Shown here: in pieces, positions 1-7,617 of the stretch
Numbering within the stretch: position 1 is the stretch's first letter
How the letters are laid out: each line of letters opens with the position of its first letter
From: Devosia enhydra
GTDB taxonomy: Bacteria; Pseudomonadota; Alphaproteobacteria; Rhizobiales; Devosiaceae
Assembly (NCBI RefSeq): GCF_900119845.1
Contig: NZ_FPKU01000001.1
Span: forward strand, 1-64,000
DNA length: 64,000 nucleotides
Direction: 5' to 3'
Position numbers and translations under genes: made by a program
Notes under the pieces: model-generated
Databases searched by the model: none
Seen by the model: the letters and a program-made list of their open reading frames with translations, nothing else
What the model was told of the DNA's origin: nothing

Positions 1-562
1 CCCCGCCGATAGCGGCAAAGACATGCCGGGCGAGGATGGCGGCATCGGCCGGGGCGCCGGTCTCGTCGATGCGCCGATAGATGCGATCAAGCGCGTTGAG
101 CGCGATCCAGGTGCCCGAGCCCCCATCGTCGATGAGGAGCCCCCGTCCTCCGACCCGCACCAGCGTGCCATCGGCCATGACGTGGAGGCCGATAGAGCCG
201 GTGCCGGCCGAAACGAGGTGCCCCTCGCCCGGGGCGAACGCGGCTCGATAGGCGAGGTCCATGTCATCCGAGCAGCTTACGGCAGAAACCGGAGCGCCCA
301 GATGCAGCGAGAGGATCGCGGCTGCGTCGCCATGCATGGCGGGCCCGAGGCCGGTCGCGCCGATATGGATGCGGCCGACCTGGCCCGAAGGCCGGTGCGC
401 CGCGATGGTTTCGGCCATCGCCTCGAAACGCTGCCGCTCGAGGGCGGCGAAGAGGTGGCCGGTGGCGCCGGGCGTTGCACCGCGTCCGATCTCGAGCCCC
501 TGGGCGTCGAGCGCCACCCAGCGCGAGGCCGTGCCTCCCACATCGATACCAAGGCTGATCAT
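1..562 (-). CDS. BadF/BadG-type N-acetyl sugar kinase (partial, C-terminus outside window)
   Basis: The first 187 codons are visible; the gene runs off the left edge. The N-terminus carries the actin-like ATPase phosphate-1 motif (LGIDVGGTASRWVALD), followed by GTGSIGLHVM and a glycine-rich GGRGLLIDDGGSG stretch, as in BadF/BadG/BcrA/BcrD-family sugar kinases such as eukaryotic-type N-acetylglucosamine kinase. The ATG overlaps the stop of nanE as ATGA, so the two are translationally coupled. Inferred role: phosphorylation of ManNAc or GlcNAc in the cytoplasm, supplying NanE with ManNAc-6-phosphate. In classical nan operons this step is done by a ROK-family NanK, so the kinase type differs here. 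Substrate is not proven by sequence. Confidence 0.8.
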   Translation of the reverse strand, partial: MISLGIDVGGTASRWVALDAQGLEIGRGATPGATGHLFAALERQRFEAMAETIAAHRPSGQVGRIHIGATGLGPAMHGDAAAILSLHLGAPVSAVSCSDDMDLAYRAAFAPGEGHLVSAGTGSIGLHVMADGTLVRVGGRGLLIDDGGSGTWIALNALDRIYRRIDETGAPADAAILARHVFAAIGG

Positions 563-1239
563 GGCGCGCGCTTCAGGGCCGAGGCGAAGCTGCGGGTGAT
601 TTCGCGCGGATTGGTGATCATGGTGCCCACCACCACGGCATGGGCGCCGGCATCGAGCGCGGCACGGGCAAGTTCGGGAGTATTGAAACGGCCCTCGGCA
701 ATGACCGGCACGGAGACGCGCGCGGCCAGCGCCGCGATCAGCGCCAGATCGGGCAGGATGGCCTTGGGAGCGGCCGGATCGGTATAGCCCGCCAGCGTCG
801 AGGAGATGAAAGCCGCGCCCATCTGCTCGGCGGCAAGGCCTTCCTCGAGCGTCGAGACATCGGCAAAGACGGGGGTCGCCAGATCCTCGCTCACCCGGCG
901 GATGAGTTCTGCGAGGGGTTCGCCATCGCGGGGGCGGGGGGTGGCATCGAGCGCAACGATATCGGCGCCGGCTTCGACCAGCTCGGCGGCAGCGGCCAGG
1001 CTGGGGGTGATGTAGACGGGGAAGCCCTCGGACACGATCTTGGCGATGCCGATGATCGGCAGGCCCGCCGGCATCGCCGCCCGCACATCCTCGGCGCCAT
1101 TGACGCGCAGGGCCGAGGCGCCGCCCTGGGCGGCAGCCAGCGCCATCGCGCCCATGAATTGCGGCCCGTGCAGCGGATTGTCGGGCCGGGCCTGGCAGGA
1201 CACGATCAGCGTTCCGCGCGGGATGAGGCTTTCGCTCAT
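559..1239 (-). CDS. nanE: N-acetylmannosamine-6-phosphate 2-epimerase NanE
   Basis: 226 aa, normal length for NanE (a TIM barrel converting ManNAc-6-P to GlcNAc-6-P). Recognised from the N-terminal IPRGTLIVSCQARPDNPLHG segment, the IIGIAKI strand, the DIVALDATPRPR segment, the ADVSTLEEG segment and the C-terminal AEGRFNTPELARAALDAGAHAVVVGTMITNP order (phosphate-binding loop). The start at MSESLIPRG was chosen because it overlaps the upstream permease stop as ATGA; a longer open frame upstream is only the permease read in another frame. It sits after a sugar ABC transporter and before a sugar kinase, placing the operon in sialic acid/ManNAc use. No sialate lyase (NanA) is visible in the window. 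Confidence 0.93.
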   Translation of the reverse strand: MSESLIPRGTLIVSCQARPDNPLHGPQFMGAMALAAAQGGASALRVNGAEDVRAAMPAGLPIIGIAKIVSEGFPVYITPSLAAAAELVEAGADIVALDATPRPRDGEPLAELIRRVSEDLATPVFADVSTLEEGLAAEQMGAAFISSTLAGYTDPAAPKAILPDLALIAALAARVSVPVIAEGRFNTPELARAALDAGAHAVVVGTMITNPREITRSFASALKRAP

Positions 1240-2120
1240 TTCACGGCTCCAGATGTCATGCCCGCGATGAACTGCTTTGAGAGCACGATATAGATGATCA
1301 CGATGGGCGCGGCCGACAGCGTGAGGCCCGAGAACAGCACGCCCCAGTCGGTGGTGTATTCGCCCATGAAGGTGGTGAGGCCCTGCGGCAGGGTCTTGAG
1401 ATTGTCGTTCTGGATGAAGACCAGCGGGAAGAAGAAGTCGTTCCAGATCGGCACGACGTTCTGGATGCCGGCGATGACCATGGCGGGCCGCACGAGCGGC
1501 AGCATGATGGCCCACATGATGCGCGCCTCGCTCGCCCCATCCATGCGGGCGGCGTCCTCGAGTTCATTGGGCAGCGAGCGGATGAAGCCCGTCATGATGA
1601 ACACCGTCGTGGGCAGGCCCATGGCGGTATAGACGAAGATCAGCGACAGCTGGTTGTTGAGGATGCCAAGGTCGCGCATCAGCATGAAGAGTGGGATGAT
1701 CGCGAGCTTGAGCGGCAGGGTGAGCCCGGCAAGGAAGAACATCAGGATGAAGCTCGACCCCGTGAAGGCATAGCGCCCGATGGCATAGGCGGCCATGGTC
1801 CCCAGCGTCAGGATCAGCACCATCGAGGCGCCGGTGACGAAGAACGAATTCAGCAGGTAGCGCAGGAAGTTGGTTTCGTTCCAGATCTTGATGAAATTGC
1901 CGACCTGGGTGAAATCGGGGATCGAGAAGGGCGCCTGGAAGATCTGCGGCGTGGTCTTGAAGGCCGAGAACACCATGATGACGATGGGCGCCAGCATGAT
2001 GATGGTGTTGGCGATCAGGATGATCTGCAGGAGCCCGTCGCGCCCGAGGCTCGCCAGCATGCCGGGGCGGTCGCCATAGGTCATGGCCTTGCGGCTGGCA
2101 GTTGCCGATGCGGTGCTCAT
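1236..2120 (-). CDS. Carbohydrate ABC transporter permease (MalG type)
   Basis: 294 aa inner-membrane protein with the six-helix layout of MalG-type permeases. The cytoplasmic EAA loop is visible as ELEDAARMDGASEARIMWAI, which contacts the ATPase. It ends with the motif SKQFIAGMTSGAVK, typical of the MalG/UgpE group. It overlaps the next permease gene upstream (ATGA) and nanE downstream (ATGA). It forms the membrane channel with the product of the preceding gene; substrate, judged from nanE and the kinase, is probably an N-acetylated amino sugar. Confidence 0.9.
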   Translation of the reverse strand: MSTASATASRKAMTYGDRPGMLASLGRDGLLQIILIANTIIMLAPIVIMVFSAFKTTPQIFQAPFSIPDFTQVGNFIKIWNETNFLRYLLNSFFVTGASMVLILTLGTMAAYAIGRYAFTGSSFILMFFLAGLTLPLKLAIIPLFMLMRDLGILNNQLSLIFVYTAMGLPTTVFIMTGFIRSLPNELEDAARMDGASEARIMWAIMLPLVRPAMVIAGIQNVVPIWNDFFFPLVFIQNDNLKTLPQGLTTFMGEYTTDWGVLFSGLTLSAAPIVIIYIVLSKQFIAGMTSGAVK

Positions 2121-3037
2121 AGCTGGATCTCCCGGCGGCGCAGGCGGATGGTCAGCGTCGTGGCAAAGATCGCGATGAAGATGAAGATCAGCACGGCGAG
2201 CGCGCTGCCGAGCCCGAAATCCTGCTGGCCCGCCGAGACGTTACCGAAGGCGGTGCGATAGAAATAAAGCCCGAGCACGTCGGTTGAGCCGAAGGGCGAA
2301 CCATCGAGCCCGGCCATGATGTAGGGCAGCTCGAACCAGTTGAACGCGCCCACGAACAGGAGGGTAAAGACGATCGTCGCGCTCGGGGCCACCAGCGGCC
2401 AGACGATCTTGGTGATCTTGACCCACTCGCTTTCGGTTTCCATGCGCACCGCATCGAGGATTTCACCGGGAATGCGCTGCATGCCCGCAAGGAAGACGAG
2501 GGTGGGAAAGCCCACCATGTGCCAGGCCTGGGCGGCGATCAGGCCCCAGAGGGCAGTGTTGCCCTGGCCGAGCCAGGGTTGCGCCAGCCAGCCCATGCCG
2601 ATGCTGCGCAGGCTGATGTTAATCACCCCGAACAGCGGGTGGTAAAAGAGCTTGAAGAGATAGGCCACGATGATGGTGGAGAGCACCACGGGCAGGAACA
2701 CCGCGATGCGATGGAAGCGGGCCCCCGGCATCTCGCGCCAGAGCGCATAGGCCAGAAGGAACCCCAGCCCGTTCTGCAAGACCATCAGGGCAAAGAACAC
2801 GATGACGTTGTTCTTGAAGGCGTTGAGCGTCCAGCTGCGATAGGGCTCGACGAAGAGCACGGTGTGGAAATTTTCGAGCCACACGAAGTCGCCGCGCCGC
2901 AGCCCCTGCCAGTCGAAGAACGCATAGGCGAAGGCGAGGAGGATCGGATAGACGATAAAGAGCGCCACGAAGGCCATGGGCGGCACGATCAGCAGCGTGA
3001 TCCAGAGGCCGCGTCCTGTCATCCTGAGTTTTGGCAT
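2117..3037 (-). CDS. Carbohydrate ABC transporter permease (MalF/UgpA type)
   Basis: 306 aa from the chosen ATG (MPKLRMTGRG). The frame is open up to 3106, but that extension runs into a strong intercistronic stem-loop and is not membrane-protein-like, so I prefer the inner start. Six predicted membrane segments, the first being LWITLLIVPPMAFVALFIVY. The EAA loop reads EILDAVRMETESEWVKITKI, with the alanine of the EAA core retained. It is the MalF partner of the next gene and lies 117 nt after the binding-protein stop. Confidence 0.88.
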   Translation of the reverse strand: MPKLRMTGRGLWITLLIVPPMAFVALFIVYPILLAFAYAFFDWQGLRRGDFVWLENFHTVLFVEPYRSWTLNAFKNNVIVFFALMVLQNGLGFLLAYALWREMPGARFHRIAVFLPVVLSTIIVAYLFKLFYHPLFGVINISLRSIGMGWLAQPWLGQGNTALWGLIAAQAWHMVGFPTLVFLAGMQRIPGEILDAVRMETESEWVKITKIVWPLVAPSATIVFTLLFVGAFNWFELPYIMAGLDGSPFGSTDVLGLYFYRTAFGNVSAGQQDFGLGSALAVLIFIFIAIFATTLTIRLRRREIQL

Positions 3038-3105
3038 CTGCGGCTCGCTGATTGCGGGACTTGGCCGGGCGATCGAATGTCGCCCGGACCGGGTTCGGTC
3101 GGCCA

Positions 3106-3142
3106 CTCGCCCGGCTTCCCGTTGATGGGAAGGCCGGGCGAG
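3106..3142 (-). promoter_or_regulatory. Intercistronic stem-loop after the binding-protein gene
   Basis: Left arm 3106-3120 and right arm 3127-3142 form a 15-bp GC-rich stem with one bulged base and a 6-nt loop. It lies 12 nt after the binding-protein stop and has no T-tract, so it is more likely an mRNA-stabilising or partial-attenuation element than a full terminator. By analogy with the malE-malF intergenic region it would raise binding protein over permease. Confidence 0.75.
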
Positions 3143-3154
3143 GTTGCGCGCGGC

Positions 3155-4399
3155 TTAGTTCTTGAAGGGCTCGTACCAGGCCGAAAGACCGGTGGTGAGG
3201 GCTTCACCGATGGCTTCGGGCGTGGTCTGCCCGGCAAACAGCTTCTGCATCTCGCCCTGGATCAGCACCGAGCCCGAGGGCTCGCCATAACGGAAATGGG
3301 CCAGCATCAGATAGGGGATCGAGGACTGGTTGAGCTCGGCGACCTCGGCCAGGAGCGGGTTGTCGAAGGTAACGCCCGGCACGGTCGAGATGTTGTTGAG
3401 CGTATTGGCGAAGGCCTGGCCGAATTCGAGGCTGGCCAGATAGTTCAGGAACTTGATCGAAGCTTCCTTGTTGGCGCCGGCCGCGTTGGCCGCATAGCCG
3501 CCGTCGAAATATAGGCCGACCAGCTTGTCGTCCTCGGCGGTGGCGCCGGGAGCGGCGAACATGCCGAGCTCGATCGAGGGGTTCTGCGAGCGGAAGGTAG
3601 CGAGCTCATACGAGCCGCCCACGAACATCGCTGCCATACCCGACGAGAAGAGCTGCTGGGCGGAGGGATAGTCGAGCCCGATAAAGCCATCGGGGAAGTA
3701 GTCGGCGGCAAGAGCGGCAACTTCGCCGATGGCGTTGGTGAAGCGCTCGTCGGTGAAGTCGGCATCGCCCGACATCAGGCCTTCATAGAAGTCCTTGCCC
3801 ATCAGCGAGGAGCCGAGGCCGAAGGTCACGGTCTCGTTCTGCCAGGCGGTTGCGGTGCCGTTGGCGAACGGAATGACGCCGGCATCCTTGAGCTTCTGGG
3901 ACAGGGCCTTGAGCTCTTCCCAGGTCTGGGGCTCCTCGATGCCATTGGCGTCGAAAATGGCCTTGTTGTAGATCACGAGCTGGGTCTGGCTCGCAAAGGG
4001 CACCGCGTAGAGCGTGCCATCCGAACGGACGGATTCAGCGGCGAGCGCCGGAGCGGCGAAATCGGCGAGGGCCGGGATCGTCTCGGTCGAGAGCGGCTCG
4101 AGATAGCCGGCCGAGGCGACGTTTTCGAGCCCGCCATAGGCGCGCACCATCATCACGTCGGGGCCGGTGCCACCGGCGAGCGCGGTGGAGAGAATGGTGT
4201 TGTAGTTGGCCGCCTCGAAGGTCTGGAAATTGACCGTGATGCCGGGATTGGCAGCCTCGAAGGTGTCGATGAACTGCTCATAGGCGGCGCGGTCTTCCTG
4301 GCGCCAGCTCCAGAAGCTCAGCTCCTGGGCGAAGGCGGGCAGCGCGATGGCGCTGACGCCGAGCGCCAGGATTGCCTTGGTCACGAAAGTTCTGGTCAT
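3155..4399 (-). CDS. Extracellular solute-binding protein, family 1 (sugar)
   Basis: 414 aa, normal for family 1 binding proteins. Signal peptide with basic N-terminus and hydrophobic core (KAILALGVSAIALPAFA, cleavage before QELSFWSW), so periplasmic. The family 1 core is seen as FEAANPGITVNFQTFE, GTGPDVMMVRAYGG and AVPFASQTQLVIYNKAIFD. It is the second gene of the operon, 32 nt after the ATPase gene. It captures the ligand for the two permeases downstream; an N-acetylated amino sugar is inferred from nanE and the kinase, since the ligand cannot be read directly. Confidence 0.9.
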   Translation of the reverse strand: MTRTFVTKAILALGVSAIALPAFAQELSFWSWRQEDRAAYEQFIDTFEAANPGITVNFQTFEAANYNTILSTALAGGTGPDVMMVRAYGGLENVASAGYLEPLSTETIPALADFAAPALAAESVRSDGTLYAVPFASQTQLVIYNKAIFDANGIEEPQTWEELKALSQKLKDAGVIPFANGTATAWQNETVTFGLGSSLMGKDFYEGLMSGDADFTDERFTNAIGEVAALAADYFPDGFIGLDYPSAQQLFSSGMAAMFVGGSYELATFRSQNPSIELGMFAAPGATAEDDKLVGLYFDGGYAANAAGANKEASIKFLNYLASLEFGQAFANTLNNISTVPGVTFDNPLLAEVAELNQSSIPYLMLAHFRYGEPSGSVLIQGEMQKLFAGQTTPEAIGEALTTGLSAWYEPFKN

Positions 4400-4431
4400 G
4401 CATCCTCTCCTTGGTGTTTGAGGATCGCCGT

Positions 4432-5505
4432 TCAGGCGACGAGCCTCTTTCCGTCTTCGGCACTGAAAAAATGCGCCCCTCCGGGCCGCACCGACACGGT
4501 CACGGCCTCGTCGGCCGCAAACTGCACGTCCGGCCCGGTGCGGACGCTGACCTGCGTGCCATCTCCCAGCCGGGCATAGACATAGGCGTTGTCGCCCAGA
4601 TATTCGGTGTAGATGACGCTGGCGGCAAAGCCTTCATCGCCGTCCGTGGCGCGGGTGATGGCGAGCGCATCGGGGCGCACCCCGAGCGTCAGCCTGCCAT
4701 CCGGGCTCGCGGGCAACTGGCCCGGCGCGACGCTGCCCGCCCCTTCGAGCGTCAGCTGTTCGCCCGCGTGCGTCACCGGGATCAGCGTCATGCGCGGGGA
4801 GCCGATGAAGGTCGCGACGAAGGTGTTGGCGGGCCGCTCGTAGAGCTCGCGCGGCGATCCCACCTGCTCGATGCGGCCCTGGTTCATCACCACGATGCGA
4901 TCGGCCAGCGTCATCGCCTCGACCTGGTCGTGGGTGACATAGATCATCGTTGCGCCCAGCTGCTGGTGGAGCCGGGCGATCTCGAGCCGCACCTCCGAGC
5001 GCAGGGCCGCATCGAGATTGGAGAGCGGCTCGTCGAGCAGGAACAGGTCCGGCTTGCGCACCAGCGCCCGGCCGATGGCGACGCGCTGGCGCTGCCCGCC
5101 CGAAAGCTCGCGCGGCCGGCGCTTCAGCAGTGGCGTCAGTTGCAGCATGCGGGCCGCCTCGGCGATGCGGGCCTCAACCTCCTGCGGGGTGAGGCCCATG
5201 AGCCGGGCGCCGAACGCCATGTTTTCATAGACGTCCATATGCGGGTAAAGCGCGTAAGACTGGAACACCATGGCGATGCCGCGGCGCGAGGGTGCCACCC
5301 CGTTCATCAGCCGGCCATTGAGGTGGAATTCGCCCTCGGTGATCGGGTCGAGCCCGGCGATCAGCCGCAAGAGCGTGGACTTGCCGCAGCCTGAAGGCCC
5401 GACGAAGACAACGAATTCGCGCTCGTTGATATCGAGGTCGATCCCGTGCAGCACCTGCACGGACTTGAAGCTCTTGCGGATGTTTCTAAGCGAGAGCTGA
5501 GCCAA
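4432..5505 (-). CDS. Sugar ABC transporter ATP-binding protein (MsmK/UgpC type)
   Basis: About 357 aa. Walker A GPSGCGKS (near residue 36), signature LSGGQRQR, Walker B LFLLDEP, H-loop YVTHDQVEA and the C-terminal MalK/UgpC-type TOBE regulatory domain, so it energises a carbohydrate importer. Start choice: the AGGAGG at 5514-5519 is only 2 nt from the ATG at 5511 but 8 nt from the TTG at 5505, and the TTG start gives MAQLSLRNIRKSF, the usual N-terminus of this family; I therefore prefer TTG. It is the first gene of the operon. MsmK-type ATPases are known to serve several importers, which matters because the fucose-like operon at 26-33 kb has none. Confidence 0.92.
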   Translation of the reverse strand: MAQLSLRNIRKSFKSVQVLHGIDLDINEREFVVFVGPSGCGKSTLLRLIAGLDPITEGEFHLNGRLMNGVAPSRRGIAMVFQSYALYPHMDVYENMAFGARLMGLTPQEVEARIAEAARMLQLTPLLKRRPRELSGGQRQRVAIGRALVRKPDLFLLDEPLSNLDAALRSEVRLEIARLHQQLGATMIYVTHDQVEAMTLADRIVVMNQGRIEQVGSPRELYERPANTFVATFIGSPRMTLIPVTHAGEQLTLEGAGSVAPGQLPASPDGRLTLGVRPDALAITRATDGDEGFAASVIYTEYLGDNAYVYARLGDGTQVSVRTGPDVQFAADEAVTVSVRPGGAHFFSAEDGKRLVA

Positions 5506-5523
5506 GCCCATCCCCTCCTGATG

Positions 5524-5567
5524 AGACCATTAAGATACCACTATAAGACCAATTTCCGAGTGGTCAA
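5524..5567 (-). promoter_or_regulatory. Promoter and repeated-half-site operator of the amino-sugar operon
   Basis: On the minus strand a -35 box TTGACC (5567-5562) and a -10 box TATAGT (5545-5540) are separated by 16 bp, a near-consensus sigma-70-type promoter. Three direct copies of TGGTMT lie at 5551-5546, 5540-5535 and 5529-5524, each exactly 11 bp apart (one helical turn), spanning the -10 region and the initial transcribed sequence; an inverted TGGTCA lies at 5561-5566. GntR-family amino-sugar regulators (NanR, DasR/NagR) use GGT-containing half-sites, so a GntR repressor is a reasonable guess. No regulator gene is adjacent in the window. Confidence 0.65.
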
Positions 5568-5640
5568 GGGGCTTGCGTATCCTCTTCCCGGCTTGTGTGG
5601 AGAAGTCGGGCACGGGGAGGCGCGAAAGCCCTGCGTCAGC

Positions 5641-5669
5641 CGTAAGCCCCGCCCGTGCGGGGCTTTACG
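5641..5669. repeat. GC-rich hairpin in the divergent intergenic region
   Basis: Arms 5641-5652 and 5657-5669 form a 12-bp stem with one bulge around a CCGT tetraloop. It lies in the leader of the downstream dehydratase gene. No T-tract follows on either strand, so its role as a terminator is doubtful. It shares the GCCCCGC-N4-GCGGGGC core with the terminator at 25510-25531. Confidence 0.5.
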
Positions 5670-5728
5670 CAGGCCCCCATCCTGTGGAGTATGCGCGCCC
5701 GCCTTTGCGCATTTCTCGACGGTGCCCC

Positions 5729-6679
5729 TTGCCCCTGATCACGATTGACGACGTCCACGCCGCTGCCCGCACGATAGCCGGACGGGTGCGGCACACGCCG
5801 GTGCTCACGGCCGACCAGCTCAAGACGCCGCTTTCGGATGGCGTGGAGGTGAGCCTCAAGCTCGAATTGCTGCAGGTGACCGGGTCGTTCAAGGCGCGCG
5901 GCGCGACCAACCGGTTGATGCATCTGGAACCCGCCCAGCTCGAACGCGGCATCGTCGCCGCCTCCGGCGGAAATCATGGCATCGCCACGGCGCGGGCGGG
6001 CTTCACCGCCGGAGTGCCGACGACGATCTACCTGCCCGACAACGCCACCCCTGCCAAGATCGAGAAGCTCAAGCAGTGGGGCGCCGACGTGCGCATCGTC
6101 GGCTCGGTGTGGCACGAGGCCAATGCGGCGGCGCTCGCCCATGTCGCAGAGACGGGGGCTGCCTATTTCCACCCCTTCGCCGATCCTTACGTGGTCGCCG
6201 GACAGGGCACGGTGGGGCTCGAAATCCTCGACCAGGTACCCGATGTCGATGTCGTGCTGGTGGCCATGGGCGGCGGCGGGCTGATCAGCGGGGTAGCAAC
6301 GGCCCTGCTGGCCTTGCGGCCCAAGGCGCGGGTCATCGGTATCGAGGCCGAGGGCTGTCCGGTGCTGCTGCGGGCGCTGGAGGCCGGCGAGAATATCGGG
6401 CTCGACCGGGTCACGACGTCGGTTGCCACCATGGCCTGCGCCAGGACCGAGGATTCGATCTTCGAGATCGTCCGCGACACGGTGGATGCCATCGTGCTGG
6501 TCTCGGATGACGAGATGCGCGCCGCCGCCCGCTGGCTGTGGTTCGAGATGGGGCTCGCAGCCGACCTCTCGGGGGCGGCCGCCATCGCTGCCTTGCGCGA
6601 AGGCCGGGTGCGGCTGAGCCCGGGCGAAAAGGTCTGCGCCATCGTCTGCGGGGCGGGGCCCGACGCGCTTACGACTTAG
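5729..6679 (+). CDS. Serine/threonine dehydratase (PLP, fold type II)
   Basis: About 316 aa from a TTG start. The PLP lysine motif is TGSFKARGATN (Lys about 55); the substrate loop ASGGNHGIATA and the phosphate-binding glycine loop GGGGLISG follow. These identify the threonine ammonia-lyase/serine dehydratase family, which deaminates Thr or Ser to the 2-oxo acid; no C-terminal ACT domain, so the catabolic short form. The frame is open upstream to 5573 but that part is unlike the family and contains promoter and hairpin, hence the TTG. It is convergent with the next gene, stop codons only 6 nt apart. Serine racemase-like activity cannot be excluded. Confidence 0.85.
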   Translation: MPLITIDDVHAAARTIAGRVRHTPVLTADQLKTPLSDGVEVSLKLELLQVTGSFKARGATNRLMHLEPAQLERGIVAASGGNHGIATARAGFTAGVPTTIYLPDNATPAKIEKLKQWGADVRIVGSVWHEANAAALAHVAETGAAYFHPFADPYVVAGQGTVGLEILDQVPDVDVVLVAMGGGGLISGVATALLALRPKARVIGIEAEGCPVLLRALEAGENIGLDRVTTSVATMACARTEDSIFEIVRDTVDAIVLVSDDEMRAAARWLWFEMGLAADLSGAAAIAALREGRVRLSPGEKVCAIVCGAGPDALTT

Positions 6680-6685
6680 GATGGG

Positions 6686-7615
6686 TCAGCGATCGTCCTG
6701 GGCCATCGCTAGCACTATCTCGCCTTTCTCGACCCAGCGGGAGCGGCGCGCAAAGACCACGCGTCCGGCGATCTCCGGAGCGATGTATGCCAGAACTCGG
6801 CCGTCGAGCCCGGTAATGGTAGCTGCCGCCTCACCGGCCGCGAGCTGTTGAAGCGGCGCGGCGCGGCAGTCGAGAAAGCCTGAAGCCGGCGCCATGATCG
6901 CGGCATCGAGATTGCCGTGCCCCACGAGCCGCAACGGCTCGACTGCCGGGGCAGGGGGCGCGGCCGCGATGTGGCCCAGCCGCGCCATCACCCGGAGGGC
7001 GCCCTCGCGATAGGCTTCGATCACGGTCTCGTCGGGGAAGGTGCCGCCATTGGCCTCGACATAGATCGAGGGAATGCCGCGCGCATATGCTTCGCTGAGG
7101 GTGCGGCCGGAGGCGGGTTCGCCATGTCGCCAGATCACCGGTGCGCCGAAGGCCTCCGCCATGGCGCGCGCCTCGGCCGCCATCGGGCCCGTATCGCCAT
7201 AGCCGGCGAAAAAGGCAGAGGCGAGCGCCACTCCGCCTGAGTGGAGATCGACCAGCGCATTGGCCTTGGCGATGACTTCGGCCGCCAGCAGGGCCGCCAG
7301 CCTTTCGGTCGGCTTGCCCTCGCTATCGCCCGGAAAGCTGCGCGCGAGATTGCCGGCATCGGCGCGCGATATCCGCGTGCCGGCCGCCACCGCGTCGGGG
7401 TTGCACACCGGCACCACGATCAGCCGGCCGGTCAGCGAGGCAGGATCGAGGCCGGCCAGCAGCCGGCTCAGCGCCACGGGTCCTTCCAGTTCGTCGCCAT
7501 GCACGCCGCCCAGAAGCGCCAGCGCAGGGCCGGGGCGGGCGCCCTCGACCGTGAAGACGGAAATGCTGTGGGCAAAGCCTGCAATGGAATGCTCGCGCTG
7601 CGTGATGTTGCTCAT
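6686..7615 (-). CDS. Succinylglutamate desuccinylase/aspartoacylase-family deacylase
   Basis: 309 aa. The zinc-binding motif GGVHGDELEG (His39, Glu42) and the third ligand in DLHSGG (His125) are present, with NPDAVAAGTR and GRTLSEAY in between, as in AstE/AspA metallo-carboxypeptidase-fold deacylases. The C-terminal half has the barrel-like domain expected (GFLDCRAAPLQQLAAGE, IAGRVVFARRSRWVEKGE). It probably removes an acyl group from an N-acyl amino acid or similar. It is the last gene of the long minus-strand operon, 2 nt after the PLP enzyme. Substrate unknown. Confidence 0.82.
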   Translation of the reverse strand: MSNITQREHSIAGFAHSISVFTVEGARPGPALALLGGVHGDELEGPVALSRLLAGLDPASLTGRLIVVPVCNPDAVAAGTRISRADAGNLARSFPGDSEGKPTERLAALLAAEVIAKANALVDLHSGGVALASAFFAGYGDTGPMAAEARAMAEAFGAPVIWRHGEPASGRTLSEAYARGIPSIYVEANGGTFPDETVIEAYREGALRVMARLGHIAAAPPAPAVEPLRLVGHGNLDAAIMAPASGFLDCRAAPLQQLAAGEAAATITGLDGRVLAYIAPEIAGRVVFARRSRWVEKGEIVLAMAQDDR

Positions 7616-7617
7616 TG

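Noticed and set aside
3038-3106. Longer N-terminus for the MalF-type permease
   Set aside because: It would begin inside the intercistronic stem-loop and adds polar residues not seen in the family.
5573-5728. Longer N-terminus for the serine/threonine dehydratase
   Set aside because: That part covers the leader hairpin next to the divergent promoter region and is not family-like.
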